The notes under the pieces: generated by a model
The model's database searches: none
The model's input: only the letters and a program-made list of their open reading frames with translations
What the model was told of the DNA's origin: nothing
Made by a program: the position numbers and the translations under genes
Part shown: positions 9,191 through 18,249 of the stretch, one piece after another
Position numbering within the stretch: the first letter of the stretch is position 1
Layout of the letters: each line of letters starts with the position of its first letter
Source of the DNA: an uncultured Bacteroidia bacterium
Lineage (GTDB): Bacteria; Bacteroidota; Bacteroidia; Bacteroidales; ML635J-15
Length of the DNA stretch: 63,449 nucleotides
NCBI GenBank assembly: GCA_902800045.1
Contig: CADCCZ010000009.1
Span: 1-63,449 of the forward strand
Reading direction: 5' to 3'

Positions 9191-12100
9191 TTGGGTAACG
9201 TAAAAAAAATATTACTGCTTTTGTTGTCCTGCTTTTTGGCAGTGCAATCGTTTTCGCAGTTCTACAACGGACATCAGATGAAGTTCGGTAAAAACCGCGT
9301 GCAGTTCGACAAGTTTGAATGGTATTATTACCGTTACCCGCAGTTCGATACATATTTTTATACAGGAGGCAGCGACATGGCCGAAATGGCAAGCAGCATC
9401 GCTACCGAAATGATACCCCAGCTCGAAACTTTTTTCGACCATAAGCTCGAAAAAAGAATGATACTTGTAATGTTCCAGAATCTTTCCGACTTCAGACAGA
9501 GCAATATAGGCTTGAATACCGATGCCGACGAATACAACATCGGTGGTACTCTCAAGATTATCGACAACATTGCTTTCGTGTATATGGAAGTCGACCGTGC
9601 AAAGTTCCGCGAGCAGGTCGTAGCTGCAATTTCCAACATTATCCTCAACGAGATTGTTTATGGGTCGAACATAAAGAACAAAATAGCCAACAATACGCTT
9701 ATTGGAATGCCCGAATGGTACACGAGCGGGCTTGTGGCTTACGTGTCGCGCTATTGGGATTCGGATGCTGACAACCTTAACAAGATTTATTCGTTGTCGA
9801 AAAAGTACAGCAACATAAACCAGCTTTCGGGTACCGATGCCGAAACTATTGGCTTTGCAATATGGAACTATGTGGCAAAGATTTATGGTCCGCAAGTTAT
9901 ATCAAATATTGTATATCTGACGCGCATTACAAAAAGTGTGGAAAATGCTTTCATGTATGTGCTCGGAGTGGGACTTACGACACTTCAGGAAAACTGGACT
10001 GAATACTATAATACCCAGTACGAGGATTTCAATGCTTCTGCCGAGGAACCACAGGGTGAGAATGTGCTTAAACGTTGCCGTAAGAATGTTACTTACGCAC
10101 AGGCGCAGTACAACTCGAATACCGACATGATTGCTTGGACTGAAAACAAGTTTGGCAGGTACTGGATAAAGACTTACGATTTCGGTAGCGACAAGCGCAA
10201 GACCGTATTCCGTCGCGAACATAAGCTCGACCAGATTATCGACAATACTTATCCCGTCGTACGTTGGCATCCTTCGGGCAAGATGCTTGGTTTCATGATT
10301 GAGAAGAAAGGTGAGATTTACTATACCACCTATCAGTTTGAAACTAAGAAAATCAAGGAGATACAAATGCCTTCGATGGAAAAGATAAACTCGTTCGACT
10401 ATTCAAACGACGGGCAGAATCTTGTAATTGCCGGATTCAACAATGGACAGTCCGACATCTTCGTATTCAATATCGCAGGCAATACAATTGAAAATATCAC
10501 CAACGATGAGGCCGACGACTACGATCCATTGTATGTCAACAAGTCGAAACAGATAGTGTTTGCTTCGAACAGGGACGAGGAACGACTTGGAACCAAGAAG
10601 GACAACACGATTGCTACACAGGATTTTACCGACATATATGTGTACGACATAGCCACAAAATCGATAGCTAAGGTTACCGAGACTCCCGACGCTTCGGAGA
10701 CTATGCCGTTTAAGCTCGGGGAGGACTATTTCTTCGTGTCGGACAAAAATGGAATAAAGAACTTATATACAACCAAGCTCGATTCGGCCATAAGTTTTAT
10801 CGATACCACCACGCATTACTCGTACACATATTCTACTGCACAGCTTTCCAACTATAAGTACAGCATACAAAATGCAGGTTACGACAAGTATTCCGACAAT
10901 ATAGGGCTTAGTTATCGCGATGAAAAAGGTTCTCGCATAATTAAAAGAACCAAGACAGATGCTTATGCCGCCGATGTTGCTACAACGGTAAATAGAAAGT
11001 TGTTCGAGGCTGCCGAAAAGAAAAAGAACGACGAGTTGAACTATGAAGTGCCAGTAGAAAATACTGTAAATACCGAAAACGAGGTCAATATAAGCGATTA
11101 TTCTTTCGATCAGGAAGTGTTGGAAAGTGTTAGCCGTAAAAAGTCGGAACCCAAGGAGGTTAAGTCGGTACGGACGTCGAAGTACCATACAACGTTCTAC
11201 ACCAACTACCTTATGACACAGGTCGATTTCAGTTATCTTTTCAATTCTTATCAGAAATATACCGGTAGTGCCTTCTATTTCAATCCGGGACTGAATTTGG
11301 TATTCAAGGTTGGAACATCCGATTTGTTCGAGGATTATCGTATAAGTGCAGGCTTCCGTTTCGACGTCGGGATGGATGGAAACGAGTATCTGCTTACGTT
11401 CGAAAATCTGAAGCATCGTTGGAACAGGCAGCTAGTGCTTCATAGGCAGGCAGTATCCGATTTAGACAATAACTATGTAAAGACTTTTACTCATGAAGCA
11501 TTTTACATTATGCGTTATCCGTTTTCGCAGGTCGATGCTATGCAGTTTACGCTTAATGTCCGTCAGAATCAGGATGTTTTCTTGTCGACCGATGCTATAA
11601 ATCTTGAAAAGAAAAACAGCTACGACTATTGGGGCAGCATCAAGGCCGAATACATTTTCGATAATACTAAAGAATTGGCTCTCAATATATTGTCGGGTAC
11701 AAGGTTCAAGGTTTTTGCCGAGGCTTTCATGCAGTTCGACAAGAAAAAGACCGACATGGAGGTTATTGGCGCCGATTTCCGCTATTACCAGCCTATTCAT
11801 CGTTCGCTTATTTTTGCGTTCAGGGCAGCTACGAGTGCTTCGTTCGGACATGCCAAGCTGATATATTATCTCGGTGGCATCGACAATTGGATAAACGTGG
11901 TGCCGTCGCAACGTATGTTCAATACCGATATAAAGATTGACCCCGAAATAAATTATGTGTATCAGGCAGTTGCCACTAATCTCCGTGGTTTCAGCCAGAA
12001 TATCCGTAACGGAACCAATTTTGCTGTGACTAATTTCGAACTACGTTTCCCAGTCATATCATATTTCAGCCGGAAGCCAATAAACAACGAATTTATAAAG

Positions 12101-12373
12101 AATTTTCAGGTAATAGGATTCTTTGATGCTGGTATGGCATGGAGCGGCTTGAATCCGTATGGTGGCAATAATGCCTACGAAAACGATTATCACGAGCATT
12201 ATCCTGTAACAGTGATAATAAACAATAGGAACAATCCGCTTGTCGCTGGCTATGGAGTGGGGGTGAGAAGCAAACTTTTCGGCTATTTTGTACGTGCCGA
12301 CTGGGCCTGGGGCATCAGCAACGGCGAATTGCAGAAGATGATGTTCTATTTGTCGCTGAGCCTCGATTTTTAG
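9191..12373 (+). CDS. Large TolB-like beta-propeller protein with C-terminal barrel (TTG start)
   Basis: 1,060 residues. The only start that keeps the signal peptide (KKILLLLLSCFLAVQSFSQ) is TTG at 9191; the next in-frame ATG lies after it. An N-terminal region resembles peptidase-MA-like domains (GMPEWYTSGLVAYVS around 175-190) but has no HExxH. WD40/TolB-like propeller repeats follow (~290-520: VRWHPSGKMLGFM, DYSNDGQNLVIAGF, FASNRDEERL). From ~650 to the end is an outer-membrane barrel ending in LSLSLDF. Proteins of this architecture are common in Bacteroidota and mostly uncharacterised. It is monocistronic. Confidence 0.75.
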   Translation: MGNVKKILLLLLSCFLAVQSFSQFYNGHQMKFGKNRVQFDKFEWYYYRYPQFDTYFYTGGSDMAEMASSIATEMIPQLETFFDHKLEKRMILVMFQNLSDFRQSNIGLNTDADEYNIGGTLKIIDNIAFVYMEVDRAKFREQVVAAISNIILNEIVYGSNIKNKIANNTLIGMPEWYTSGLVAYVSRYWDSDADNLNKIYSLSKKYSNINQLSGTDAETIGFAIWNYVAKIYGPQVISNIVYLTRITKSVENAFMYVLGVGLTTLQENWTEYYNTQYEDFNASAEEPQGENVLKRCRKNVTYAQAQYNSNTDMIAWTENKFGRYWIKTYDFGSDKRKTVFRREHKLDQIIDNTYPVVRWHPSGKMLGFMIEKKGEIYYTTYQFETKKIKEIQMPSMEKINSFDYSNDGQNLVIAGFNNGQSDIFVFNIAGNTIENITNDEADDYDPLYVNKSKQIVFASNRDEERLGTKKDNTIATQDFTDIYVYDIATKSIAKVTETPDASETMPFKLGEDYFFVSDKNGIKNLYTTKLDSAISFIDTTTHYSYTYSTAQLSNYKYSIQNAGYDKYSDNIGLSYRDEKGSRIIKRTKTDAYAADVATTVNRKLFEAAEKKKNDELNYEVPVENTVNTENEVNISDYSFDQEVLESVSRKKSEPKEVKSVRTSKYHTTFYTNYLMTQVDFSYLFNSYQKYTGSAFYFNPGLNLVFKVGTSDLFEDYRISAGFRFDVGMDGNEYLLTFENLKHRWNRQLVLHRQAVSDLDNNYVKTFTHEAFYIMRYPFSQVDAMQFTLNVRQNQDVFLSTDAINLEKKNSYDYWGSIKAEYIFDNTKELALNILSGTRFKVFAEAFMQFDKKKTDMEVIGADFRYYQPIHRSLIFAFRAATSASFGHAKLIYYLGGIDNWINVVPSQRMFNTDIKIDPEINYVYQAVATNLRGFSQNIRNGTNFAVTNFELRFPVISYFSRKPINNEFIKNFQVIGFFDAGMAWSGLNPYGGNNAYENDYHEHYPVTVIINNRNNPLVAGYGVGVRSKLFGYFVRADWAWGISNGELQKMMFYLSLSLDF

Positions 12374-12629
12374 GATGGTGCAATGGCTAAAGCCGTTTCT
12401 ATGTGCTGCGCACGTTTCTGAGTTTGAATGGCTGACGCCGTTTAACTTCGTTGAGGGCTTCGCCGTTCTATGGCTAACGCCCGTTTCTATGCCTTCGGCG
12501 TTTCAATGGTAAAGCCGTTTTTTAAGTCTGCAAGCCTGTTAGACTGCAAGCCTGCGAGCCTGTTAGACTGTTGGTCTGTTTGCCCCATTTGCATCTTGTC
12601 AGTAACTTGAAACCCAGGAACTTTCAAAC
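12374..12629. repeat. Mosaic intergenic repeat cluster (mini-hairpins)
   Basis: No gene. The region is a string of short GC palindromes separated by GTTTCTATG-like spacers: GGCTAAAGCC, GTGCTGCGCAC, GGCTGACGCC, GGGCTTCGCC, GGCTAACGCC, GCCTTCGGC. After these come AAGCCTG/TTAGACTG words (12524-12575) and AACTTAGAAAC words (12618-12640). A 28-base stretch at 12440-12467 is exactly reverse-complementary to 31489-31516 and 31565-31592. The cluster lies between convergent genes and may act in transcription termination or RNA stability. Confidence 0.7.
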
Positions 12630-12890
12630 TTAGAAACTTTCCCTTATCCATCCCTCTATTTCTGCAATCTGTCTTTTTAGTTCCTCAATCTTGTCGTCGA
12701 TAACATCGGGAGCCCATTTGGTGGTGCAGAAGCCATTGCCGCGCGAAATGTACATTTCGTCGTCGAGGTCGCAACTGATTTCCTCATAGTTCTCAAGAAG
12801 TTGCTTCTTTTGCGACAGCAGTTCCTTTAGGTCATCGAGGTCGGCTTCGATGGGAAGGTTTTCGTTATATAGGTGGTAATGCTTTTTCAT
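12630..12890 (-). CDS. Small coiled-coil hypothetical protein
   Basis: 86 residues, acidic. Two heptad-like segments (DLDDLKELLSQKKQLLENYEE and DDKIEELKRQIAEIEGWI) predict a helical hairpin. Between them is a short conserved-looking stretch (GNGFCTTKWAP). No signal peptide. The family was not recognised. Its stop codon lies inside the AACTTAGAAAC intergenic repeat word, so the repeat defines the end of the reading frame. It follows the deoC terminator and so probably has its own promoter. Confidence 0.6.
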   Translation of the reverse strand: MKKHYHLYNENLPIEADLDDLKELLSQKKQLLENYEEISCDLDDEMYISRGNGFCTTKWAPDVIDDKIEELKRQIAEIEGWIRESF

Positions 12891-12903
12891 GATAATAAAA
12901 AAA

Positions 12904-12923
12904 TCGGGGGAAAAATCCCCCGA
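12904..12923 (-). terminator. Rho-independent terminator for the mazG-like/deoC operon
   Basis: TCGGGGG and CCCCCGA pair around a six-base loop. On the minus strand a run of T follows (seven A at 12897-12903 on the plus strand). Confidence 0.85.
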
Positions 12924-12932
12924 GATTATTGA

Positions 12933-13814
12933 TTAGAAATACTTTATCTCTTTCTTTTTGCCATCAAACTTGCTGATGTCGGTAAGCAGTGCGTTTGCAA
13001 GGCGCGATGCACCGAGACGGAAGAAGTCGTTGTTGAGCCATTCCTCGCCGAGCACATCCTTTACAATTGTGTAGTAGAGCAAAGCGTCTTCAGTTGTCGA
13101 AATTCCGCCAGCGGGCTTCAGTCCTACCATTTCGCCAGTTTCCTTGTAGTAGTCGCGTATTGCACAGCACATTACATATACAGCTTCGGGAGTTGCCGAA
13201 ACAGCGGTTTTCCCTGTCGAAGTCTTGATGAAGTCGGCACCCGATTCCATTGCCAATATGCTGGCTATGTAAATGTTGTCGGGAGTCTTGAGTTCGCCTG
13301 TTTCGAGGATGACCTTCAGCAAAGCATCGCCAATGGCGTGGCGGATGGTGAGGATTTCGTCCGAAACTGTCTGGTAGTCCTCTTCAAGGAACTTGCCAAC
13401 CGAAATTACAATGTCGATTTCGTCGGCACCTTTTTCTACAGCCATCTCACATTCTACGGTTTTCACCGAAAGGAAGGACTGTGAAGCTGGGAAGCAAGCA
13501 CCAACTGCAGCAATGTCAACATCTTCGAGTTCGAGGCAATCGAGAACTGTCGGAACCAAAGCAGGGTAAACGCAGATTGCAGCCACATTCTTGTATTTTG
13601 GGAAGTGCTTGCCGAAGTCGTTTACCTTTTCGGTCATTTCGGCAATCTTGCTTTCGGTGTCGCTGCCGTTGAGGCTTGTAAGGTCAACGCAGTTAAGAAG
13701 TTGCATCAGAACTTCCTTGTTGTTGTTTTCCTGCATCTGCTTTTTGTACAGTTTTACCTGCTTTTCAATTTCCTTTTCGCTCGGTGCGCCAGGATAATTT
13801 CTATCTTTCTTCAT
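12933..13814 (-). CDS. deoC: Deoxyribose-phosphate aldolase
   Basis: 293 residues from the ATG at 13812-13814; a start 24 bases further upstream is possible. It cleaves 2-deoxyribose-5-phosphate to glyceraldehyde-3-phosphate and acetaldehyde in deoxynucleoside catabolism. Signatures are NCVDLT (start of the barrel), VAAICVYP, GADEIDIVI, LLKVILETG with the Schiff-base region, FIKTSTGK with the catalytic lysine, and GLKPAGGIS. It is longer than the ~220-residue form, with an N-terminal extension, and resembles the ~290-residue Bacteroidota form. It starts one base after the stop of the mazG-like gene, so the two are coupled. Confidence 0.93.
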   Translation of the reverse strand: MKKDRNYPGAPSEKEIEKQVKLYKKQMQENNNKEVLMQLLNCVDLTSLNGSDTESKIAEMTEKVNDFGKHFPKYKNVAAICVYPALVPTVLDCLELEDVDIAAVGACFPASQSFLSVKTVECEMAVEKGADEIDIVISVGKFLEEDYQTVSDEILTIRHAIGDALLKVILETGELKTPDNIYIASILAMESGADFIKTSTGKTAVSATPEAVYVMCCAIRDYYKETGEMVGLKPAGGISTTEDALLYYTIVKDVLGEEWLNNDFFRLGASRLANALLTDISKFDGKKKEIKYF

Positions 13815-13815
13815 A

Positions 13816-14139
13816 TTATTTAAGTTTTTGATTATCAATATGTCTTGTTTTATCTCTATTGGTTTTCTTCTCGAAATTTGCCTTCATTGCAGCCTCGAGG
13901 TCAATTCCCGTCTGGTTGGCTATGCATGTAAGCACCCACAGCACATCGGCAATTTCGTCCTCAAGGTTAAGATTATCGGTAGGCTTTGCCGACTGCTCGC
14001 CGTACTTGCGTGCAATTACGCGTGCCATCTCGCCGACTTCCTCTGTAAGTACAATCATATTTGTCTTAACATCGAAGTAGCGCACTCCGTAGGTGCGAAT
14101 CCAGTCGTCAACAGTATGTTGGAGTTCTGTTAGAGTCAT
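13816..14139 (-). CDS. MazG-like nucleotide pyrophosphohydrolase
   Basis: 107 residues. It has the all-alpha NTP pyrophosphatase pattern: EEVGEMARVIARKYGE and, further on, LEDEIADVLWVL, giving the EExxE...ExxD magnesium-binding set. Single-domain members of this family hydrolyse (d)NTPs to monophosphates, often as house-cleaning enzymes. Coupling with deoC points to deoxynucleotide turnover (inference). Confidence 0.85.
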   Translation of the reverse strand: MTLTELQHTVDDWIRTYGVRYFDVKTNMIVLTEEVGEMARVIARKYGEQSAKPTDNLNLEDEIADVLWVLTCIANQTGIDLEAAMKANFEKKTNRDKTRHIDNQKLK

Positions 14140-14167
14140 TTCTTATGCATTGTCTTATTCAACACTG

Positions 14168-14175
14168 CAAAATTA
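14168..14175 (-). promoter_or_regulatory. -7 promoter element TAATTTTG (minus strand)
   Basis: TAnnTTTG match upstream of the mazG-like gene, about 30 bases before its ATG. Confidence 0.45.
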
Positions 14176-14218
14176 AGATAATTTTGGAATAGAAGTAATA
14201 TTGGATTTGGTATTTCTA

Positions 14219-14354
14219 GATCTTCAAATTATCAAATCTTCAAATCATTGAACTATTAAACTTTAAACCCCTTGAACCTTGAACTTTTTGCACCGACGCA
14301 AAGCATTGCGCTACAAACTTTAAACGTTGAACCTTAAACTTTAAACCTTATAAC
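14219..14354. repeat. Intergenic repeat words (AAACTTTAAACCTT type) with GCGCAA palindrome
   Basis: No gene. Low-complexity words CTTCAAATTATCAAATC, TTGAACCTTGAAC and ACTTTAAACCTT recur, broken by CGACGCAAAGCATTGCGCTAC at 14294-14314. The same words recur at 26640-26710, and the palindrome type recurs at 31417, 57884 and 60974. Confidence 0.65.
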
Positions 14355-14358
14355 GTCC

Positions 14359-15126
14359 TCAAATCATCCTCCCCCTCCTAAACTCGTTGCACACAATCGC
14401 TGCCGCCATCGAGATGTTGAGCGACTCGACATGGTTGTCGTGGAATGGCGGAATGAAAAGCTTGCGTGTAATCTTGGCTTCCACCTCGCGCGAAATTCCT
14501 TTTCCCTCGTTGCCCATCACTATAAGTCCGTTTTGCGGTAAAGTCTGTGCGTATATGTTGTCACCTTCGAGGAAAGTGCCGAAGCAGTCCAAGCCTGTCT
14601 GCTGGCGGTAGTCGGCGATAAACTGCGGTAGGTCGGCGTAGAAGATGTTCACCCGAGTGAAGGCTCCCATTGTGGACTGTACTACCTTTGGATTGTAGAG
14701 GTCGGTACTGCCGTTGGAACAGACGATGTTGCGTATGCCAAACCAGTCGCAGATGCGGATTATGGTGCCGAAGTTGCCTGGGTCCTGCACAGTGTCGATT
14801 GCCATAGTAAGTGAATCGGACAAGTCGCTGATGTTTAGTTTCTTATGAGGAGTTGCGACGGCTGCCATTATTGCCGATGCAGTGTTGAAGTTCGACAGTT
14901 TTTCCATTGTGCGCTGGTCGGTTTCGAACTTCAGGCTGCTGTCGATGTCGATTTTTTCGAGGCTTTCGGGCAGGCCGACGAGCATCCTTATTTCCATTCC
15001 GGTCTTCAACACCTCTTCTATAATCTTGAATCCCTCCACCAGAAACAATCCGTGTTCCTCGCGGTACTTCTTTATTGAAAGCGAACTTAATATGCTGGCT
15101 TTTGCCTTGGATAACTGCTGGTTCAT
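14359..15126 (-). CDS. SpoU/TrmH-family RNA 2'-O-ribose methyltransferase
   Basis: 255 residues. The N-terminal substrate-binding domain (KYREEHGLFLVEGFKIIEEVL) is typical of 23S rRNA methyltransferases of the RlmB/TsnR type. The C-terminal SPOUT knot carries motif 1 (DPGNFGTIIR), motif 2 (VMGNEGKGIS) and motif 3 (SLNISMAAAI), which bind S-adenosylmethionine. The exact target base cannot be told from sequence alone. It has its own promoter and lies just outside the accessory region. Confidence 0.9.
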   Translation of the reverse strand: MNQQLSKAKASILSSLSIKKYREEHGLFLVEGFKIIEEVLKTGMEIRMLVGLPESLEKIDIDSSLKFETDQRTMEKLSNFNTASAIMAAVATPHKKLNISDLSDSLTMAIDTVQDPGNFGTIIRICDWFGIRNIVCSNGSTDLYNPKVVQSTMGAFTRVNIFYADLPQFIADYRQQTGLDCFGTFLEGDNIYAQTLPQNGLIVMGNEGKGISREVEAKITRKLFIPPFHDNHVESLNISMAAAIVCNEFRRGRMI

Positions 15127-15146
15127 TACCTAATATTTATAATGCA

Positions 15147-15154
15147 CAAAAATA
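15147..15154 (-). promoter_or_regulatory. -7 promoter element TATTTTTG (minus strand)
   Basis: TAnnTTTG match about 20 bases upstream of the RNA methyltransferase start codon. Confidence 0.5.
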
Positions 15155-15340
15155 GATAAATTTTCTTGTTCTCTTTGCGCTGTTTGTGCAATAGTTTTGT
15201 AACTTTGGGCTGTCATTTTTCCCTGACTCTGTTTAATGGGACTTCGGCAGAGGATGGGGAGGTGACACGAAGATTGTAAAAAATAGAAGTCCACTTTAAC
15301 ATTGAATGAAGTAAAGCAAATAACATAGTATTAATCATAG

Positions 15341-15398
15341 CGTTTGCTTTTATTCGAAACTACCTTTGTTTTGGAAATCAATAATTTAGAAGCAAACG
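15341..15398 (+). promoter_or_regulatory. Promoter flanked by an inverted repeat, upstream of the restriction-modification gene
   Basis: The -7 element TACCTTTG is at 15361-15368. The arms CGTTTGCTT (15341-15349) and AAGCAAACG (15390-15398) are exact reverse complements on either side of it. Either a repressor/controller site or a leader hairpin is possible. The ATG follows at 15415. Confidence 0.5.
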
Positions 15399-15414
15399 TA
15401 TAAAAGAGCGCAAA

Positions 15415-18231
15415 ATGACACCAAAAGAACAATCTGCCGCGGCAAAGCGGTTTGTGGCAACGTGGCAAGGCCACGGCTACGAGAAGGGTGAGACTTCAAA
15501 ATTTTGGATTGACCTACTGACGAATGTGTTTGAAGTACAAGACTTTGCCCACTACATTTATTTTGAAGAACAAGTCAAAAACTTGATTCAGAATAAGACA
15601 ATTACCAATTTTATTGATGCCTACATACCACAAACACGTGTGATGATTGAGCAAAAATCGAGCAACAAAGATTTGCGCGAACCAATCAAACAATCGGATG
15701 GCAGTATGCTCACGCCTTTTCAACAGGCAAAAAAATACATTGCGGAACTACCGCTAAGCCAGCACCCAAAATGGATTATAACCTGCAACTTCGATGAATT
15801 TTTGGTTTATGATATGGAAAAACCATACGATGAGCCTGAACAAATCTACTTGAAAGACCTTGAAAAAGAATATTATAGGTTGTCGTTTTTGGTGGAAGAA
15901 ACCAATGTTCACATTCAAAAAGAAAAAGAACTGAGTTTCAAATCAGGCGAGTTGGTTGGGCTGCTCTACGACAAACTAAGAGAACAATATGGCGAAGTCA
16001 CAGAAGAAGATTTGAAACACCTTAATAAGCTGTGTGTCAGACTTGTATTCTGTCTTTACGCCGAAGACGCAGGCATTTTCGGCAAGAAATCGATGTTCGG
16101 CGATTATCTGAAACCAATTGGCATAGCCGATTTGCGCGATGCCCTTTTGAAATTGTTTACAATTCTTGACCAGCCTGAAAAAACGCGCAGCAAGTTTGAA
16201 AAGCCTGAATTATTGGCGTTTCCGTATGTTAATGGCGGTTTGTTCTCTGACGCAAAACTTGATGAGATTCCGCCACTGACCGAAGATATAAAACAACTTT
16301 TGGTGGAAAAAGCAAGTGAAAATTTTGATTGGAGCGAAATCAGCCCCACCATTTTCGGTTCGCTTTTCGAATCAACATTGAACCCAGAAACACGTCACGA
16401 CGGCGGTATGCACTACACGTCTATCGAAAACATTCATAAGGTGATAGATCCTCTTTTTATGAATCAATTGAATTCGGAATATGAAAGTGCTATAACTAAA
16501 GCAGCAAACAAACGTATTCAGGAATTGAGAAATTTACAAGAGAAGATGGGCAGGCTACATTTTCTTGACCCTGCTTGCGGTAGTGGCAACTTCTTGACAG
16601 AAACTTATTTAAGCCTTCGTAGGTTAGAAAACAAAATTCTTAAAGAAATAAGTGGCGGTATAGGTTATCTTGATTTAGGAGATATTATAAAGGTGAATAT
16701 TAACCAATTCTATGGAATTGAGATAAATGATTTTGCCGTTTCGGTTGCACAAACTGCATTATGGATAGCCGAAAGCCAAATGCTGCACGAAACCGAAAGC
16801 ATTGTAAATCAAACAATAGAGTTTCTGCCACTTAAATCGAATTCAAATATTGTTGAAGGCAACGCGTTGCAAATGGATTGGAATAGTGTTTGTCCAAACG
16901 AATCGCTGTCATATATAATTGGTAATCCGCCATTTGTAGGGCAAAAATTACAATCAGATGAGCAAAAGGCTGACCTTGCGTATGTTTTCGGAGAAAAGCA
17001 TAAAGGATTAAAAATGCTTGACTATGTGGCTGGTTGGTACAAGAAGGCTATGGAAGTTATGCGGAATGCAAGAATCAAAACAGCCCTTGTTAGTACAAAC
17101 TCAATATGTCAAGGAGAATCTATTGAAGATTTGTGGTCAATGCTTTTTAGAGAAGGTGTTCATATTGATTTTGCGTATCGTACATTCCGTTGGGACAATG
17201 GTGCTAAAGGCGAAGCACATGTGCACTGCATTATTGTCGGTTTTTCTATTGGAGATGAGAAAAAAGAAAAGACCATATACGATGGCAATGAGATTATTAA
17301 AGCTAAAAATATTAATGGTTATTTAATTGATGCCCCAAATATGATTATCAAACGTCAGGGCAAACAAATTTCGGGTGGGCCTGATATGACAAAAGGAGCA
17401 CAATTAATCGATGGCGGAGGTTTTATGCTTAAATCAGAGATGGAAAAGAAAGATTTTCTAAACAAATATCCAGAAGCGGAGCCATACGTTTACCGTTATT
17501 ACAATGCAAAAGATTTGTTAAATAATTCACCAGCAAAGTATTGCCTTTATTTGAAACATTGTTCTCCCAATTTAATGAAAAATTGTAAAGGTATTCGCGA
17601 CCGTATTCAGGCCGTTTATGATTTTCGGGCTAATAACGATGCTCCATCTACAAGAGATTTAAAAGATACACCTTCGCAATTCTTCCAATCACAAGTGCCT
17701 GAATATCAAAGTATAGTTATTCCTGTGGTTTCGTCAGGAAATCGTAAATACATTCCAATCTGTTTTATGCCAGCAGGAAACGTTTATACCAATGCTCTTT
17801 TCTATGTTGATAATGCTGATATATATTTATTTGGATTATTATCATCAAGTGTTCACATGGCATGGACAAATATCATTGGAGGAAGACTAAAAAGCGATTT
17901 CCGATATTCTAACGATATTATTTACAATAATTTCCCATTCCCCAAAGTATCGGAAGAACAGCGACATCGAATAATGGAAACCGCACAAATAATACTTGAT
18001 GTTAGAGAGAAATACCCAGACAGTTCGTTAGCAGATATTTACGATGACCAAATAATGCCGACAGAACTTCGCAAAGCCCACGTAGCAAACGACCGCGCAG
18101 TAATGGAAGCCTATGGTTTTAATGAGAAAATGAGTGACGAAGCAATTGTAGGTGAGTTGTTCAAAATGTATGAAAAACTAACGACCAAGCGGGCTGAATC
18201 TGAAAATAAGAGTAAAAAGAAAACAAAGTAA
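15415..18231 (+). CDS. MmeI-like single-chain restriction endonuclease-methyltransferase (type IIL/IIG)
   Basis: 938 residues. Residues ~60-85 carry a PD-(D/E)XK-like nuclease motif (D...EQK in IDAYIPQTRVMIEQK). A helical spacer follows. The gamma-class N6-adenine methyltransferase core has motif I LDPACGSGNF near 383 and motif IV NPPF near 503. The C-terminal half should be the target-recognition region. This domain order (nuclease, spacer, methyltransferase, specificity) is that of MmeI-family enzymes, which cut DNA at a distance from the site and protect the host by methylating one strand. No separate endonuclease, specificity or C-protein gene is adjacent. Codons are visibly richer in A/T at third positions than in flanking core genes, which suggests acquisition by transfer. 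Confidence 0.85.
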   Translation: MTPKEQSAAAKRFVATWQGHGYEKGETSKFWIDLLTNVFEVQDFAHYIYFEEQVKNLIQNKTITNFIDAYIPQTRVMIEQKSSNKDLREPIKQSDGSMLTPFQQAKKYIAELPLSQHPKWIITCNFDEFLVYDMEKPYDEPEQIYLKDLEKEYYRLSFLVEETNVHIQKEKELSFKSGELVGLLYDKLREQYGEVTEEDLKHLNKLCVRLVFCLYAEDAGIFGKKSMFGDYLKPIGIADLRDALLKLFTILDQPEKTRSKFEKPELLAFPYVNGGLFSDAKLDEIPPLTEDIKQLLVEKASENFDWSEISPTIFGSLFESTLNPETRHDGGMHYTSIENIHKVIDPLFMNQLNSEYESAITKAANKRIQELRNLQEKMGRLHFLDPACGSGNFLTETYLSLRRLENKILKEISGGIGYLDLGDIIKVNINQFYGIEINDFAVSVAQTALWIAESQMLHETESIVNQTIEFLPLKSNSNIVEGNALQMDWNSVCPNESLSYIIGNPPFVGQKLQSDEQKADLAYVFGEKHKGLKMLDYVAGWYKKAMEVMRNARIKTALVSTNSICQGESIEDLWSMLFREGVHIDFAYRTFRWDNGAKGEAHVHCIIVGFSIGDEKKEKTIYDGNEIIKAKNINGYLIDAPNMIIKRQGKQISGGPDMTKGAQLIDGGGFMLKSEMEKKDFLNKYPEAEPYVYRYYNAKDLLNNSPAKYCLYLKHCSPNLMKNCKGIRDRIQAVYDFRANNDAPSTRDLKDTPSQFFQSQVPEYQSIVIPVVSSGNRKYIPICFMPAGNVYTNALFYVDNADIYLFGLLSSSVHMAWTNIIGGRLKSDFRYSNDIIYNNFPFPKVSEEQRHRIMETAQIILDVREKYPDSSLADIYDDQIMPTELRKAHVANDRAVMEAYGFNEKMSDEAIVGELFKMYEKLTTKRAESENKSKKKTK

Positions 18232-18249
18232 ACTATTTTTGGCACAAAG

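Noticed and set aside
15415..18231. Restriction-modification gene as a BREX or DISARM methyltransferase
   Set aside because: None of the partner genes of those systems is adjacent, and an N-terminal D...ExK nuclease motif supports an MmeI-like single-chain enzyme.
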